A stretch of DNA of 64,000 bases from Streptomyces sp. NBC_01351 (GTDB lineage: Bacteria; Actinomycetota; Actinomycetes; Streptomycetales; Streptomycetaceae), in assembly GCF_036237315.1 (NCBI RefSeq), contig NZ_CP108356.1, forward strand, positions 1,116,001-1,180,000. Direction: 5' to 3'. The notes under the pieces were generated by a model. The model was not told the DNA's origin. It did no database searches and saw only the letters and a list, made by a program, of their open reading frames with translations. Shown here in pieces: positions 1 to 8,291 of the stretch. A program made the translations under genes and the position numbers. Each line of letters opens with the position of its first letter. The stretch's first letter is position 1.

Positions 1-681
1 CCCGTGCCGCGCGATCGCCCGGAGCGCCGCCACCGCGTCGAGCCGCTTGACGTCCCAGACGCCCGAGCCGATCATCTCCTCCAGCGTGCGCAGGGCGTCG
101 TGGTCCTCTTCGTCCAAGGCCCGCTCGATGTCCTTCCACCCTCGGTGGGTGAAGGGCAGCGCCGCGGCCGCCGCCACGATCCGCCGCCCGGACTCCGCCG
201 GGATCAGATCCGTCTCGGTTCCCTCCTCGGCCCCCTCCTTGCAGCCGTAGCGCAGGTTCACCAGCGCCACCGTCTGCGCCGGGTACCCCATCTCGGCCGG
301 GCCGTGCAGCACACCCACCTCGTCGTCCCCGTCGATCTCGCCCGAGGCGTACATCTCGTAGACGGCGCCGAGGCCCCGCATCCCGCACGGAACCAGTTCG
401 GCGGCCCGCAGCGCTCCCATGCTCGCGGCGCCGACGACGTCCACGCCTTCGGTGAGCAGCTGGAGGATCTCCTTGTGGCCGACGGACCGCCGTTCCCTGA
501 AGTAGCCGTCGATGACGACGACCACGTCTCCCGGCTGCCATGCGTCCGCCAGCAGATCGCCCCGCCCCGCCGGCGGCCGGACCTCGGCGTCCGGGAGCAC
601 CGCGCGAACGTCGGCCGCCGAGATCGTCGGCCCCGCGTAGACCACCACTCTGGGCGCGCTCACCGCAACACGCGTGCTCAC
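1..681 (-). CDS. tfuA: TfuA-like protein, partner of YcaO (partial, runs off the left edge)
   Basis: The reverse strand is open from a GTG at 681 to base 1 (227 codons, no stop). The translation has the TfuA core: an N-terminal VVVYAGPTIS strand, a DVVVVIDGYF segment, then HKEILQLLTEGVDVVGAASMGALRAAEL, given here only in outline, and LHGPAEMGYPAQTVALVNLR. TfuA proteins act with YcaO enzymes, for example in backbone thioamide formation in methyl-coenzyme M reductase and thiovarsolin-type peptides, and may supply sulfur. The GTG overlaps the YcaO stop by one base (TAGTG) with GGAGG about 9 nt upstream, so translation is coupled. A second in-frame GTG lies six codons in. The C-terminus is outside the window. 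The family call is from sequence; thioamidation of the local precursor is inference. Confidence 0.85.
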   Translation of the reverse strand, partial: MSTRVAVSAPRVVVYAGPTISAADVRAVLPDAEVRPPAGRGDLLADAWQPGDVVVVIDGYFRERRSVGHKEILQLLTEGVDVVGAASMGALRAAELVPCGMRGLGAVYEMYASGEIDGDDEVGVLHGPAEMGYPAQTVALVNLRYGCKEGAEEGTETDLIPAESGRRIVAAAAALPFTHRGWKDIERALDEEDHDALRTLEEMIGSGVWDVKRLDAVAALRAIARHG

Positions 682-1865
682 TACAACACCTCCGGACACA
701 CGCGGCTCCCCGGCGCGACGACCTTGACGACCGGAACCCCGATCTCGTCCCGCGTCAGGTCGACCACCACGGGCGGGTGGGAAAAGGCCGCGGCCGACTG
801 CCGGACCACGTACTCGAGGTCGCCGACGAGGCTGTCGTGCCGCTCGGGGGCCGCGACCAGGCCGCCGATGTCGGCCGCCGAGCCGGACGGCCGCGACCGT
901 GCGCTCTCCAGGCGGCCGACGTCCACCTGCCCGAAGTCACTCCGCAGGTCGTCCCTCGCCCCCGATATGTACGCGAGTCGGGCCTGGGCCGCTTCGGAGA
1001 CGGCGCGGGTGAGCGCGATGTCCGGGCTGAGGTGACATCCGAAGCCGAACATAGGAGCGGGGTAGTCGTGGCAGGCGACCCAGGCCAGGAAGCACGGGAG
1101 CCCGGTGGGCGACGGCACGAAGCGCACCTCCAACGTGACGTCGGCGCGCTCGATCAGCTCGCACAGCTCGTCGGCCTCCGCCGACCCCGCCGTGCGCGGG
1201 TCGACGCGTACGCCCATCTCCCCGCCCTGTCCGACCGCCGCCGTCATCGCGTCCCGCTCGATGACTTCGCACAGCGCGTGCAGGGCAGCCTCCACCAGCG
1301 TGTTACCGCTGGCCAGGCCGTTCGTCGACTCGAAGAAGACCGGAGGGTTCCAGTCGGTGTTCTCCTCCAGCGTCAGCCGGGCGAGGTTCACGGGGACGAA
1401 GGTCTCGGCGCCGTCGACGAGCGATCTGGCCGCCACCCAGTCCAGCGGCAGCCGGTCGTGGAGCAGGCTCGGTACGCAGGGCGCCAGGGCGGCGACGTCG
1501 TAGCCCAGTTCCGCGCCGATGTCGCGGGGCGTGGCCGTGCGGACGGGCGTCGCCGGCTGTTCCACGTGCCAGGTCTCGACCGACTCCATCACCGCCGACA
1601 GTTTCGCCAGCTCGGGCGTCATCCCCTTGCCCTGGGAGACGGCGAGGGTCCTGGACATGGGCCGGATGGCCTGGAAGGTCGGGATGCCGATGGTGTCGAG
1701 CCGGGTGATGTCGGCGACCCGGGTCACGCCCACCTTCGCCGCCGCACCGCTCGCCATCTCCCAGGTGGCCGCCGGCGGCCGGGCCCGGTTCGTTCCCGGC
1801 AGGCGGAGTACGGAGCGGTCCCGTGGCGAGGCGAGCCAGGACAGAGTCGGGTGTTCGGTCTGCAC
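681..1865 (-). CDS. YcaO-domain cyclodehydratase/thioamide-forming enzyme
   Basis: The protein has 394 aa from a GTG (MQTEHPTLSWL) that sits 20 nt after the permease stop, with AGGGAG about 9 nt upstream. YcaO hallmarks are present: an SAVMESVETWHVEQP helix (about residue 105), the ATP/Mg motif ALCEVIERDAM (about residue 200) and a conserved GFGCHLSPDIALTRAVSEAAQAR segment, abbreviated here. YcaO enzymes use ATP to activate peptide amide oxygens, giving azolines, amidines or, with TfuA and a sulfur source, thioamides. No E1-like or McbC-type dehydrogenase partner is visible next to it, and the immediate partner is TfuA, so thioamidation is the better guess. The target would be the precursor at 16346-16612, though this is not shown by sequence. 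Confidence 0.9.
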   Translation of the reverse strand: MQTEHPTLSWLASPRDRSVLRLPGTNRARPPAATWEMASGAAAKVGVTRVADITRLDTIGIPTFQAIRPMSRTLAVSQGKGMTPELAKLSAVMESVETWHVEQPATPVRTATPRDIGAELGYDVAALAPCVPSLLHDRLPLDWVAARSLVDGAETFVPVNLARLTLEENTDWNPPVFFESTNGLASGNTLVEAALHALCEVIERDAMTAAVGQGGEMGVRVDPRTAGSAEADELCELIERADVTLEVRFVPSPTGLPCFLAWVACHDYPAPMFGFGCHLSPDIALTRAVSEAAQARLAYISGARDDLRSDFGQVDVGRLESARSRPSGSAADIGGLVAAPERHDSLVGDLEYVVRQSAAAFSHPPVVVDLTRDEIGVPVVKVVAPGSRVCPEVL

Positions 1866-1885
1866 AGTGAGGGACTCCCTGCGGG

Positions 1886-2695
1886 TCAGAGGTTCCGGGT
1901 ACGCCGCAACAGCGCGCGGCCGGCGACGAAGTTGGCGACGAGGGCGACGGCGGCCAGGATCAGCAGGGAGGGCCACGCCTTCTCCAGGCCGAAGATCGCG
2001 GCGTCGCGCATCCCGTTGACCGCGTACGACACCGGGTTCACCGTCGAGATCCATCGGAGCACGGTGGGGAGCTGCTCCGCCGGGGACAGCGACGGCGCGG
2101 CGAAGACGAGGACGGGCATCGACACGCTGGTGAGCACCATGAAGGTGCGGTAGTCGCTGATGAGGACCGCCGCCGCGAGGTACAGGCCGTTGAACGCCGC
2201 CGACGACAGCACCAGCGCCACCAGCAGCCATACCCAGTGGGAGGCGTGGAAGGGGTAGTCGAAGATGATCGCGGCGACGATCAGGGCCAGCACGCTCTGG
2301 GCCAGGACCAGCGAGACTCCGGCCAGGAGCTTGCCGGCCAGGAAGCGCGATCTGCGGAGCGGCCAGCTCCACAGCTGGGTCGACACCCCGCTCATCTCCT
2401 CCTGGAACATCGCCATGCCCGTCGTCCCCGACGCGCTGACCACCGACATCGCGAGCACCATGGGGAGGAGGAACACCGAGAACGGCAGGCTTTCGCCCCG
2501 GTAGGTGATGTTCCCGACGACGTTGCCGAGCGAGGTGTTCACCAGCAGCAAGTACACGAGCATGGGGGTCAGGCCGAGGATGAGGTTGACCCGGTTGCGG
2601 GCGAGGAGCGCGTACTCGCGGTAGAACACGGCGGTGAAGTCGGCCGGCTTACCCGTCCCGACCGGTGCCTTGGTCTTGAAGTCCAGCTCGGTCAC
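1886..2695 (-). CDS. ABC-2 type transporter permease
   Basis: The 269-aa membrane protein has a short cytoplasmic N-terminus (MTELDFKTKAPVG) followed by about six hydrophobic segments, beginning at NLILGLTPMLVYLLLV and ending at SLLILAAVALVANFVA, with the ABC2 signature region TVNPVSYAVNGMRD near the C-terminus. ABC-2 permeases pair with a separate ATPase for drug or peptide export. It begins with GTG four nt after the stop of the ATPase gene and is followed by ycaO, so it lies inside the RiPP operon. Export of the mature peptide or self-immunity is the likely role, by context only. Confidence 0.88.
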   Translation of the reverse strand: MTELDFKTKAPVGTGKPADFTAVFYREYALLARNRVNLILGLTPMLVYLLLVNTSLGNVVGNITYRGESLPFSVFLLPMVLAMSVVSASGTTGMAMFQEEMSGVSTQLWSWPLRRSRFLAGKLLAGVSLVLAQSVLALIVAAIIFDYPFHASHWVWLLVALVLSSAAFNGLYLAAAVLISDYRTFMVLTSVSMPVLVFAAPSLSPAEQLPTVLRWISTVNPVSYAVNGMRDAAIFGLEKAWPSLLILAAVALVANFVAGRALLRRTRNL

Positions 2696-2699
2696 GGCG

Positions 2700-3641
2700 T
2701 CAGCCCTCGTTCCCGGTCATGCGCAGGAAGACCTGCTCCAACGAGTCGGTGACGGTGGAGATTCCCGAGATCGCGACGCCGGATTCGTGGCAGTGCCGTG
2801 ACAGCTGCGGCAGCACGTCCCTGACCTGCGCGTCGTCTATGCGCACCTCGGTGTCCTGGGCGCTCGCGGTCAGCCCGGCGGCGGTCGCCCACTCCTTGAC
2901 GACCTTGGCCGCGACCGCGTCGTCCACCTTCACCATCAGGTGTGCGCCGCCGAACTCCCGCACGAGTTCGCTGGGTTGGGCGAAGCGGACCACCTTGCCC
3001 TTGTTGATGACCAGGACGCGTTGGGCGTTGCGCTCCAGTTCCTCGATGATGTGGCTGGTCCAGATCACCGTCATGCCGTTCTCCTCGCGGAGCCACCGCA
3101 CGAACCGCTCGATCTGGTGCCGGCCGGCCACGTCCAGTCCGGCCGACGGCTCGTCGAGGATGAGGAGTTCGGGAATGCTGAGGAGCGCCCGTACGAGCTG
3201 CAGGCGCTGACGCTGCCCCCCGGACAGCTGGAAGACGAGCCGCGACAGGGCGTCCTTCAGGCCGAGGTACTCGGCGACCTCCATCGCCCAGGGGCTGGTG
3301 GTGCGCCAGGACAGGCCCTTGAACCGCGTGGCGATCTGCAGGTTGTCCAGGGCCGACAGCATCTCGTCGTACGGGGCGGACTGGTGCATCGCGCCGATGC
3401 CGGTCTTGGCGGCCACCGGGTCGCGGCTCGGGTCCGCGCCGAAGACCCTGATCTTCCCCGTGGTGGGAGGGGTGACGCCGCAGATCATCTTCATCAGGGT
3501 CGTCTTTCCGGCACCGTTGGGTCCCAGCAGCCCGATGGTCTCGCCTTTGGCGATGTCGAATGAGATACCGTCGACAGCCGGCGTCTCTTTTCCGCGGTAA
3601 CGCTTGATCAAGTCTTCGGCGTTCACCACATCATTCGCCAC
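2700..3641 (-). CDS. ABC transporter ATP-binding protein (ABC-2 exporter partner)
   Basis: The 313-aa protein carries a complete nucleotide-binding domain: Walker A GPNGAGKTT (about residue 40), Q-loop region GAMHQSAPYD, signature LSGGQRQRL (about residue 140) and Walker B LLILDEPSAGLD, then TSHIIEELE as the H-loop. The C-terminal ~90 residues resemble the extra domain of DrrA-type drug/antibiotic exporters. A start at 3641 (GTG) is preferred because GGAGGGAGGG lies just upstream; a longer frame from GTG 3656 would place that ribosome site inside the gene. It heads the leftward operon ATPase-permease-ycaO-tfuA and is divergent from the ATP-grasp gene. Confidence 0.92.
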   Translation of the reverse strand: MANDVVNAEDLIKRYRGKETPAVDGISFDIAKGETIGLLGPNGAGKTTLMKMICGVTPPTTGKIRVFGADPSRDPVAAKTGIGAMHQSAPYDEMLSALDNLQIATRFKGLSWRTTSPWAMEVAEYLGLKDALSRLVFQLSGGQRQRLQLVRALLSIPELLILDEPSAGLDVAGRHQIERFVRWLREENGMTVIWTSHIIEELERNAQRVLVINKGKVVRFAQPSELVREFGGAHLMVKVDDAVAAKVVKEWATAAGLTASAQDTEVRIDDAQVRDVLPQLSRHCHESGVAISGISTVTDSLEQVFLRMTGNEG

Positions 3642-3818
3642 GATCCCTCCCTCCACAATCCGCTTGATGGTTCTTCAGGAATCAGGAATGTCGAACGAGT
3701 CGCTGCGGGTGGGACGTTACGCCTGTCGGGCTGTACGAAGCGGCAGCTCTCCAAGCTGCCTTGGAACTGCCTCCGTTCTGCCGCCCCGCCTGCCGCCCCG
3801 TTGGCTAGCATTCGCAGC
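3642..3818. promoter_or_regulatory. Divergent promoter region between exporter/YcaO operon and ATP-grasp operon
   Basis: A 177-bp non-coding stretch separates two divergent operons of the cluster and must hold both promoters. It is less GC-rich at its left end (CAGGAATCAGGAATGTCGAA around 3676-3697) than its surroundings. I see no clear operator; the 11-bp repeats found upstream of the SARP gene were not recognised here. Confidence 0.45.
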
Positions 3819-4802
3819 ATGAGCCGTTCGGGAAATGCGGAAGACCAGGACGGAATGCCCGTCGTGGTTCTCGTGAATTGCGCGGGCGGCCCCGAATTGG
3901 AGATCGTTCGCAATGCGTTGACGGGACCGCTGGAAACTCCGACGGTACTGATCCGGCAGGGCGACATCCCGTCCACGCCCATGGCGCTGGACGTGGACAC
4001 AGGCCTGCTGGACATCGCCGGGCGCCGGGTCAGGCCCGCCGTGGTGTGGGTGCGCCACGGATCGGCGTGCGCGTTGCTGGCGCAGGCGCGGCCGGCGGGC
4101 TCGGTGACTCCGTTGCAGGCGGAGTCGTGGTCCGGGTTCCTCCGGCAGGTGGCGGCGACGGCGTCCTCCGCGCTGCCCGGCGGCACGGTCGTCGGGCCCG
4201 GCCAGTTGGCGCAGGCCCACCGGCTGGGCGTGAGGATCCCCCGGACGGTGATCACCAATGACGTACCGGCGGGTGCGCGCGAGGTGGGCGCGCCGACGGT
4301 CATGGTCAAGACGCCGGACTTCCGGCTGTTCGAGCCGGATCGGCGCAACTGGCCGGCGTGCCTGCCCTCGGTCGGCGCCGCGGCCGCCTCGTCCACCTCC
4401 CCGGCCGCGGTCGCGACGGCGGCCGATGGGCGTCCGGTGGTCGTTCAGGAGTACGTGGCTCACGCCCGGGAGCTGCGCGTCTACCACCTCGACGGCGGGA
4501 TCTGCGCTTTCGAGGTCCGCAAGCCCGATCCGTCGAGCCCGATGACGGATCCCGACAGTGTCACGGTGACGCGGGTCGACTGCCCGCGGCCCGCGGCCGA
4601 CGCGGTGCGCACCCTGTGCGCCGCGTGGGACCTGCGGTACGGGGCCTTCGACCTGCTCGTGTCCGACACCGGGGAACCGGTGTTCCTGGAGGCGAATCCG
4701 GACGGCGACTGGCTCTGGTTCGAACGCAAGGCGCGCTGGCACGGCGTCTCGTTCATGGCCGCCGTCATGGTCCGTGAGTTGTTCGTACGGAGTGCGTCGT
4801 GA
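3819..4802 (+). CDS. ATP-grasp peptide ligase, graspetide-maturase (MvdD/SAV_5884-like) type
   Basis: The 327-aa protein starts MSRSGNAEDQDGMPVVVLVN. The N-terminal ~100 residues follow the layout of RiPP ATP-grasp ligases (strand VVVLVN, later RRVRPAVVWVRHGS). The ATP-grasp fold follows, with HRLGVRIPRTVITND, VVVQEYVAHARELRVYHLDG and the C-terminal metal motif GAFDLLVSDTG then FLEANPDGDWLWFE. Family members join Asp/Glu side chains to Ser/Thr/Lys of a precursor as esters or amides, or ligate other amines. It is the first gene of the rightward operon. The start is uncertain: ATG 3855 (MPVVVLVNC) after AGGACGG is also possible, and a TTG at 3801 is less likely. No typical ATP-grasp precursor (acidic repeat core) is beside it, so the true substrate is unclear. 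Confidence 0.82.
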   Translation: MSRSGNAEDQDGMPVVVLVNCAGGPELEIVRNALTGPLETPTVLIRQGDIPSTPMALDVDTGLLDIAGRRVRPAVVWVRHGSACALLAQARPAGSVTPLQAESWSGFLRQVAATASSALPGGTVVGPGQLAQAHRLGVRIPRTVITNDVPAGAREVGAPTVMVKTPDFRLFEPDRRNWPACLPSVGAAAASSTSPAAVATAADGRPVVVQEYVAHARELRVYHLDGGICAFEVRKPDPSSPMTDPDSVTVTRVDCPRPAADAVRTLCAAWDLRYGAFDLLVSDTGEPVFLEANPDGDWLWFERKARWHGVSFMAAVMVRELFVRSAS

Positions 4803-4837
4803 GTACGTGGTGAGGACGTCGTGAGGAGCTCGCATTG

Positions 4838-5287
4838 ATGACGGCGATACGGGGCCCCGAGATCTCCACCCGGGGCCTGGTGCTCGTGGCCATGGTGGCG
4901 CGGGGTCACACGACCGACCGCGTGGCCCGTGCGCTGCGCCTGAGCAGACACACCGTGGGCGAGGAGATCAGCGTGCTCCTCGACCGGTTCAACTGCAGGA
5001 ACAGAGCCGAGCTGGTGGCGTACTGCTACGTCCACCGGATCCTGCCGATCGGTATCTGGCCGCCTCCGTGCGGCCCCGTGAAAGAGGTGAGTGACGTGTT
5101 CGACCCTCTGACCGCCTTGCGCGAAGCGGGGCTTCCCGTCGACCAGTTGAGTGCCGCGCAGCGCGACGTGCTGGCCCGTCTGACCGAGGACGAGACCGCG
5201 GTCGTCGTATCGGTCCAGCACCGGCTGAACCAGGCGGACGCCGGGTCGGACGCCGAGGTGTGGGCACACAACCTGAAGCTGCTCTGA
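4838..5287 (+). CDS. LuxR-type HTH protein fused to a RiPP leader-like ('aroma-sacti'-type) domain
   Basis: The 149-aa frame starts at ATG 4838 with GAGGAG about 9 nt upstream. Residues about 10-70 form a GerE/LuxR helix-turn-helix (ARGHTTDRVARALRLSRHTV, then NRAELVAYCYVHRIL). Residues 87-149, from FDPLTALREAG to WAHNLKLL, match a small domain that I recall NCBI naming 'aroma-sacti cluster domain', usually a stand-alone ~65-aa protein. The same segment resembles the leader of the precursor at 16346-16612 (LTALREAG/LESLRAAG, LTEDET/LTPEET). An internal GTG at 5096 has AAAGAGG 8 nt upstream, so a separate 63-aa product may also be made. Fusion versus two in-frame genes cannot be settled by reading. 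Confidence 0.75.
   Translation: MTAIRGPEISTRGLVLVAMVARGHTTDRVARALRLSRHTVGEEISVLLDRFNCRNRAELVAYCYVHRILPIGIWPPPCGPVKEVSDVFDPLTALREAGLPVDQLSAAQRDVLARLTEDETAVVVSVQHRLNQADAGSDAEVWAHNLKLL
5096..5287 (+). CDS. Possible internally initiated small leader-like protein (63 aa)
   Basis: Within the HTH-fusion frame, AAAGAGG (5081-5087) is followed after 8 nt by GTG 5096, giving a product that begins MFDPLTALREAG and ends HNLKLL. Stand-alone relatives of this domain, as I remember them, start at exactly this point. It has no cysteine and lacks a core region, so it would be a leader-like accessory protein, perhaps a decoy or scaffold for the maturases, and not a second substrate. It may simply be the C-terminal domain of the fusion protein. 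Confidence 0.45.
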   Translation: MFDPLTALREAGLPVDQLSAAQRDVLARLTEDETAVVVSVQHRLNQADAGSDAEVWAHNLKLL

Positions 5288-5294
5288 GCCGGGC

Positions 5295-8291
5295 ATGAGC
5301 CGCAGACTGGTGGTCGTCCTCTTCCTCGACCTCGTCGGATGGACGCGGCTCGCCGAGCGCGTCGATCCGGAGCCGCTGCAGCAGCTCCTCGACCAGTACT
5401 ACGAGGTCTGCTCGACCGCGGTGGAGGAACACGGCGGGGTGGTGGAGAAGTTCATCGGCGACGCCGTCATGGCGGTCTTCGGCGCGGACACCTCCCAGGA
5501 GGACGACGCCCTGCGGGCCCTGCGGGCGGCCACGCACATCCGCGCCGAGGTCCGCGACCTGCGCACGCCGGCCGCCGACGCGGCGCCGGTCGAGGTCCAT
5601 TGCGGGATCGCGGCCGGCGAGGCCCTGGTGACGCGTTCGGCGCGGGCCGGCATCCGGGTCGTCGGCGACGTGGTGAACCTGGCCGCGCGCCTGCAGTCGG
5701 TGGCGGTCGCCGGGGAGATCATCGTCAACGAGACCGTGGCGCACCTGGCCCGCCCGCACTTCACCATGGCCCCGGTGCTGCCGGTCACGCTGAAGGGCAA
5801 GGCCGAGCCCGTTCCCGTACTGGTGGTGACCGGCGAGGCCGCCGGCCACGGCGTCGACGGGGGTGGCGACGGCTCGCCCATGGTGGACCGCCGGGCCGAA
5901 CGCCACCGGCTGCGGCAGATCTACCACCGGGTGGCGCGCGATCGGCGGCCGGAGCTGGTGACCGTGCTCGGGCCGCCCGGCATCGGCAAGACCCGCCTGG
6001 TCAGGGAGGCCGTGGCGGACCTGGTCGCGGCCGGGGCGGGGCCCATCGCCGTGTTCGGCAGCTGTGCGTCGTACGGGACGAACGGGAACCACGCGGTGCT
6101 CGTCGAAGTCCTGGACGCGCTGACGCGACAGTCGCCGGCCGGCGCCGAGTTGCTCCGCTCGGACCCCCGGATCGCCGGGGTGCTCGGCAGTCTGCGCGAC
6201 GCCTCGCTCTCCCGCCTCGCCGAATCCGTCCCGGGGCCGGGTGTGGAGGAGGTGTCCTGGGCCACGCGCGAGCTGCTCACCGCCGCGGCCGTCGGCCCGC
6301 TCGTCGTGGTGTGGGACAACCTCGCGTGGGCGGGACAGTCGCTGCTGCGGCTCATCGACGAGCTGAAGGGCGGCCTCCCGGACATCCCGCTGCTGATGGT
6401 CTGTGTGTCCCGGCCGGAGCTGCTGGGGCCCGACGGCTCCCCTTTCCTGGACGACGACGTGATCGACGTCGGCGCGCTGGTGCCGATCGACAGCGCGCGG
6501 CTGGCGATGTCGCTGGCGGGACGCAGCAGCGGCGACGAGGTGGAACTGCACGACCTCGACGTGGTCGACCGGGTCGCCGTGTACAGCGCGGGCAACCCCC
6601 TGTACATCCGGCTGATGATGGACTGGCTGAGGGACGGCCGGACCCTCGACGAAGTGCCGCCGACGATCACGGCCATGGTCGGCGCGATGATCGACCGGCT
6701 GCCCACGCCCGCCCGGCGGCTGCTGGGCGCGGCCTCGGTGATCGGTCCGGCCTTCACCCTGGAGCAGCTCGCCCTGCTGGGCGAGGAGGTGCCGGCGGCC
6801 AACGTCGAGGCCCTCGCGGCACGGCGGCTGTTCCAGTCGACGGCGGAGGAGGGCGGCTACCGCTTCGTGCAGCAGCCGGTGCACGAGGTGGCGTACGGCC
6901 GGCTGGAGAAGGAGCAGCGCATCACGTGGCACCGGCGCCTGGCCGAGCGGGGCTTCAACCCCGGCTTCCACCTGGAGGCGGCCACGCGGCTGCTCGGCGG
7001 GATCCGCCCGGACGACGCGGAGCTGCCCCTGCTGGCCCGGCGGGCGGCCGAGGCGCTGCTGGCCGAGGGGACCGTGGCGCTCCGGCAGCGTGACGTGCCC
7101 ACCGCGATCGGGCTGCTCGAACGGGCGCTCATGCTGGCGCCGAACGGGCCCGACCGGTGCCGGTCGGTCGCGGCCATCCGGCTCAGCGACGCCCTCATGC
7201 TCTCCGGGGACACCCGGGAGGCGCTGGACGTGGCCGCGGACGGTGCCCGGCAGGGCCCGGACGGCGAGGGGCAGCGCCCCTGCCAGGTCCAGCGGTACCT
7301 GCTGGCGGCGCGGCTCGGGAAGGTCACCACGGCCCACGTCGAGAAGCTGCGGGCCGAACTGGACGGCGACGAACGCGATGCGGGAGGGCCCGACCGGTTC
7401 GCCTGGTGCCGGTTCGAACAGTTGCGGATGCTGCTCCATCTGGACCGGGGCCGGTTCGGTGCGGCCGAGGAAGCGGCGTGCGCCGCGCTCGAACACGCCC
7501 GGGTCATCGGCGACGCGTACGAGGAGGACCGCCTCCTGGTGGCCCTTTGCGAGATCCGGCAGTGGTCGCCGACCCCGATGGCGGAGAAGCTGTCGGGCTG
7601 CGCCGAGCTCCTCGAACGGTTCGCCGCCGACCGGTTCCTGGTGCTGCCGGCGCTGGCGGCCCGGGCCCGCTGCCTGGCGCTGACCGGGGACCGGATCGGT
7701 GCGCGCGCGGCGCTGGCCGAGGCGGAATCCGTCGTCGAGCAACTGCGGCTGACCATGGGCGGTGTCCTGGTCGATCAGGTGGCCGGGCTGGCCGCCTCCC
7801 TCGACGGCGAGCACGAGGAGGCCGAGCGGCGCTTCCACAGTGCGGCCGACGCGCTCGCCCAGGCCGGCTACATCCCGGTCGCGCTCACCATGCGGGTGCA
7901 GGCGGCCCGCGAGTGCGCCCTGCGGGACGGAGCGGGCGGCGGGACGGGCCGCCGGGAGGCCGGTGGGGCGGGCGACGCCGCCGGCCGGATCGCGCGGCTC
8001 CTCGTACGGCGCGACGAGATGGACGTACGGGGGCGGATCCTGTGCGTGGCGGCCGCCGTGCTGATCGCCGCCGAGGAGGGCCGGGCCGACCCGATGCGCG
8101 CCGAGGTGCTGGCCTTGCTGGACGACATCGACGACCCGTGTCTGCGCGGCGAGGTCTTCTTCGACCTGGCCCGGGCCGACCGCTGTCTGGGCGACCCGTC
8201 CGGTGCCCGGGTCATGGCCGGGCTGGCCGTCGCCGCGTACGGCGCGGTCGGCGCCACGAAGCCTCTGGAGGCGGTGCGGGAATGGATGTGA
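5295..8291 (+). CDS. Class III nucleotide cyclase-AAA ATPase-TPR-like multidomain regulator
   Basis: The 998-aa protein starts 7 nt after the previous stop. Residues 5-180 are a class III adenylyl/guanylyl cyclase domain with the metal aspartates D12 (FLDLVGW) and D56 (KFIGDAVMAVFG), base-contact K52 and the VVGDVVNLAARL transition-state motif, so it looks catalytically competent. Residues about 195-500 are a STAND-like ATPase with Walker A GPPGIGKT near 225 and a Walker B region PLVVVWDNLAWA in which the usual DD/ED is WDN. The rest is helical repeat sequence. There is no C-terminal LuxR domain, unlike many actinobacterial relatives; the HTH is encoded by the preceding gene. A signalling or regulatory role in the cluster is inferred. 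Confidence 0.88.
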   Translation: MSRRLVVVLFLDLVGWTRLAERVDPEPLQQLLDQYYEVCSTAVEEHGGVVEKFIGDAVMAVFGADTSQEDDALRALRAATHIRAEVRDLRTPAADAAPVEVHCGIAAGEALVTRSARAGIRVVGDVVNLAARLQSVAVAGEIIVNETVAHLARPHFTMAPVLPVTLKGKAEPVPVLVVTGEAAGHGVDGGGDGSPMVDRRAERHRLRQIYHRVARDRRPELVTVLGPPGIGKTRLVREAVADLVAAGAGPIAVFGSCASYGTNGNHAVLVEVLDALTRQSPAGAELLRSDPRIAGVLGSLRDASLSRLAESVPGPGVEEVSWATRELLTAAAVGPLVVVWDNLAWAGQSLLRLIDELKGGLPDIPLLMVCVSRPELLGPDGSPFLDDDVIDVGALVPIDSARLAMSLAGRSSGDEVELHDLDVVDRVAVYSAGNPLYIRLMMDWLRDGRTLDEVPPTITAMVGAMIDRLPTPARRLLGAASVIGPAFTLEQLALLGEEVPAANVEALAARRLFQSTAEEGGYRFVQQPVHEVAYGRLEKEQRITWHRRLAERGFNPGFHLEAATRLLGGIRPDDAELPLLARRAAEALLAEGTVALRQRDVPTAIGLLERALMLAPNGPDRCRSVAAIRLSDALMLSGDTREALDVAADGARQGPDGEGQRPCQVQRYLLAARLGKVTTAHVEKLRAELDGDERDAGGPDRFAWCRFEQLRMLLHLDRGRFGAAEEAACAALEHARVIGDAYEEDRLLVALCEIRQWSPTPMAEKLSGCAELLERFAADRFLVLPALAARARCLALTGDRIGARAALAEAESVVEQLRLTMGGVLVDQVAGLAASLDGEHEEAERRFHSAADALAQAGYIPVALTMRVQAARECALRDGAGGGTGRREAGGAGDAAGRIARLLVRRDEMDVRGRILCVAAAVLIAAEEGRADPMRAEVLALLDDIDDPCLRGEVFFDLARADRCLGDPSGARVMAGLAVAAYGAVGATKPLEAVREWM

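Noticed and set aside
4989..7838. 949-codon open frame antisense to the cyclase gene
   Set aside because: It is a shadow of the GC-biased coding strand: His/Arg/Gln/Pro-rich, with no domain, while the plus strand encodes a complete cyclase-ATPase.
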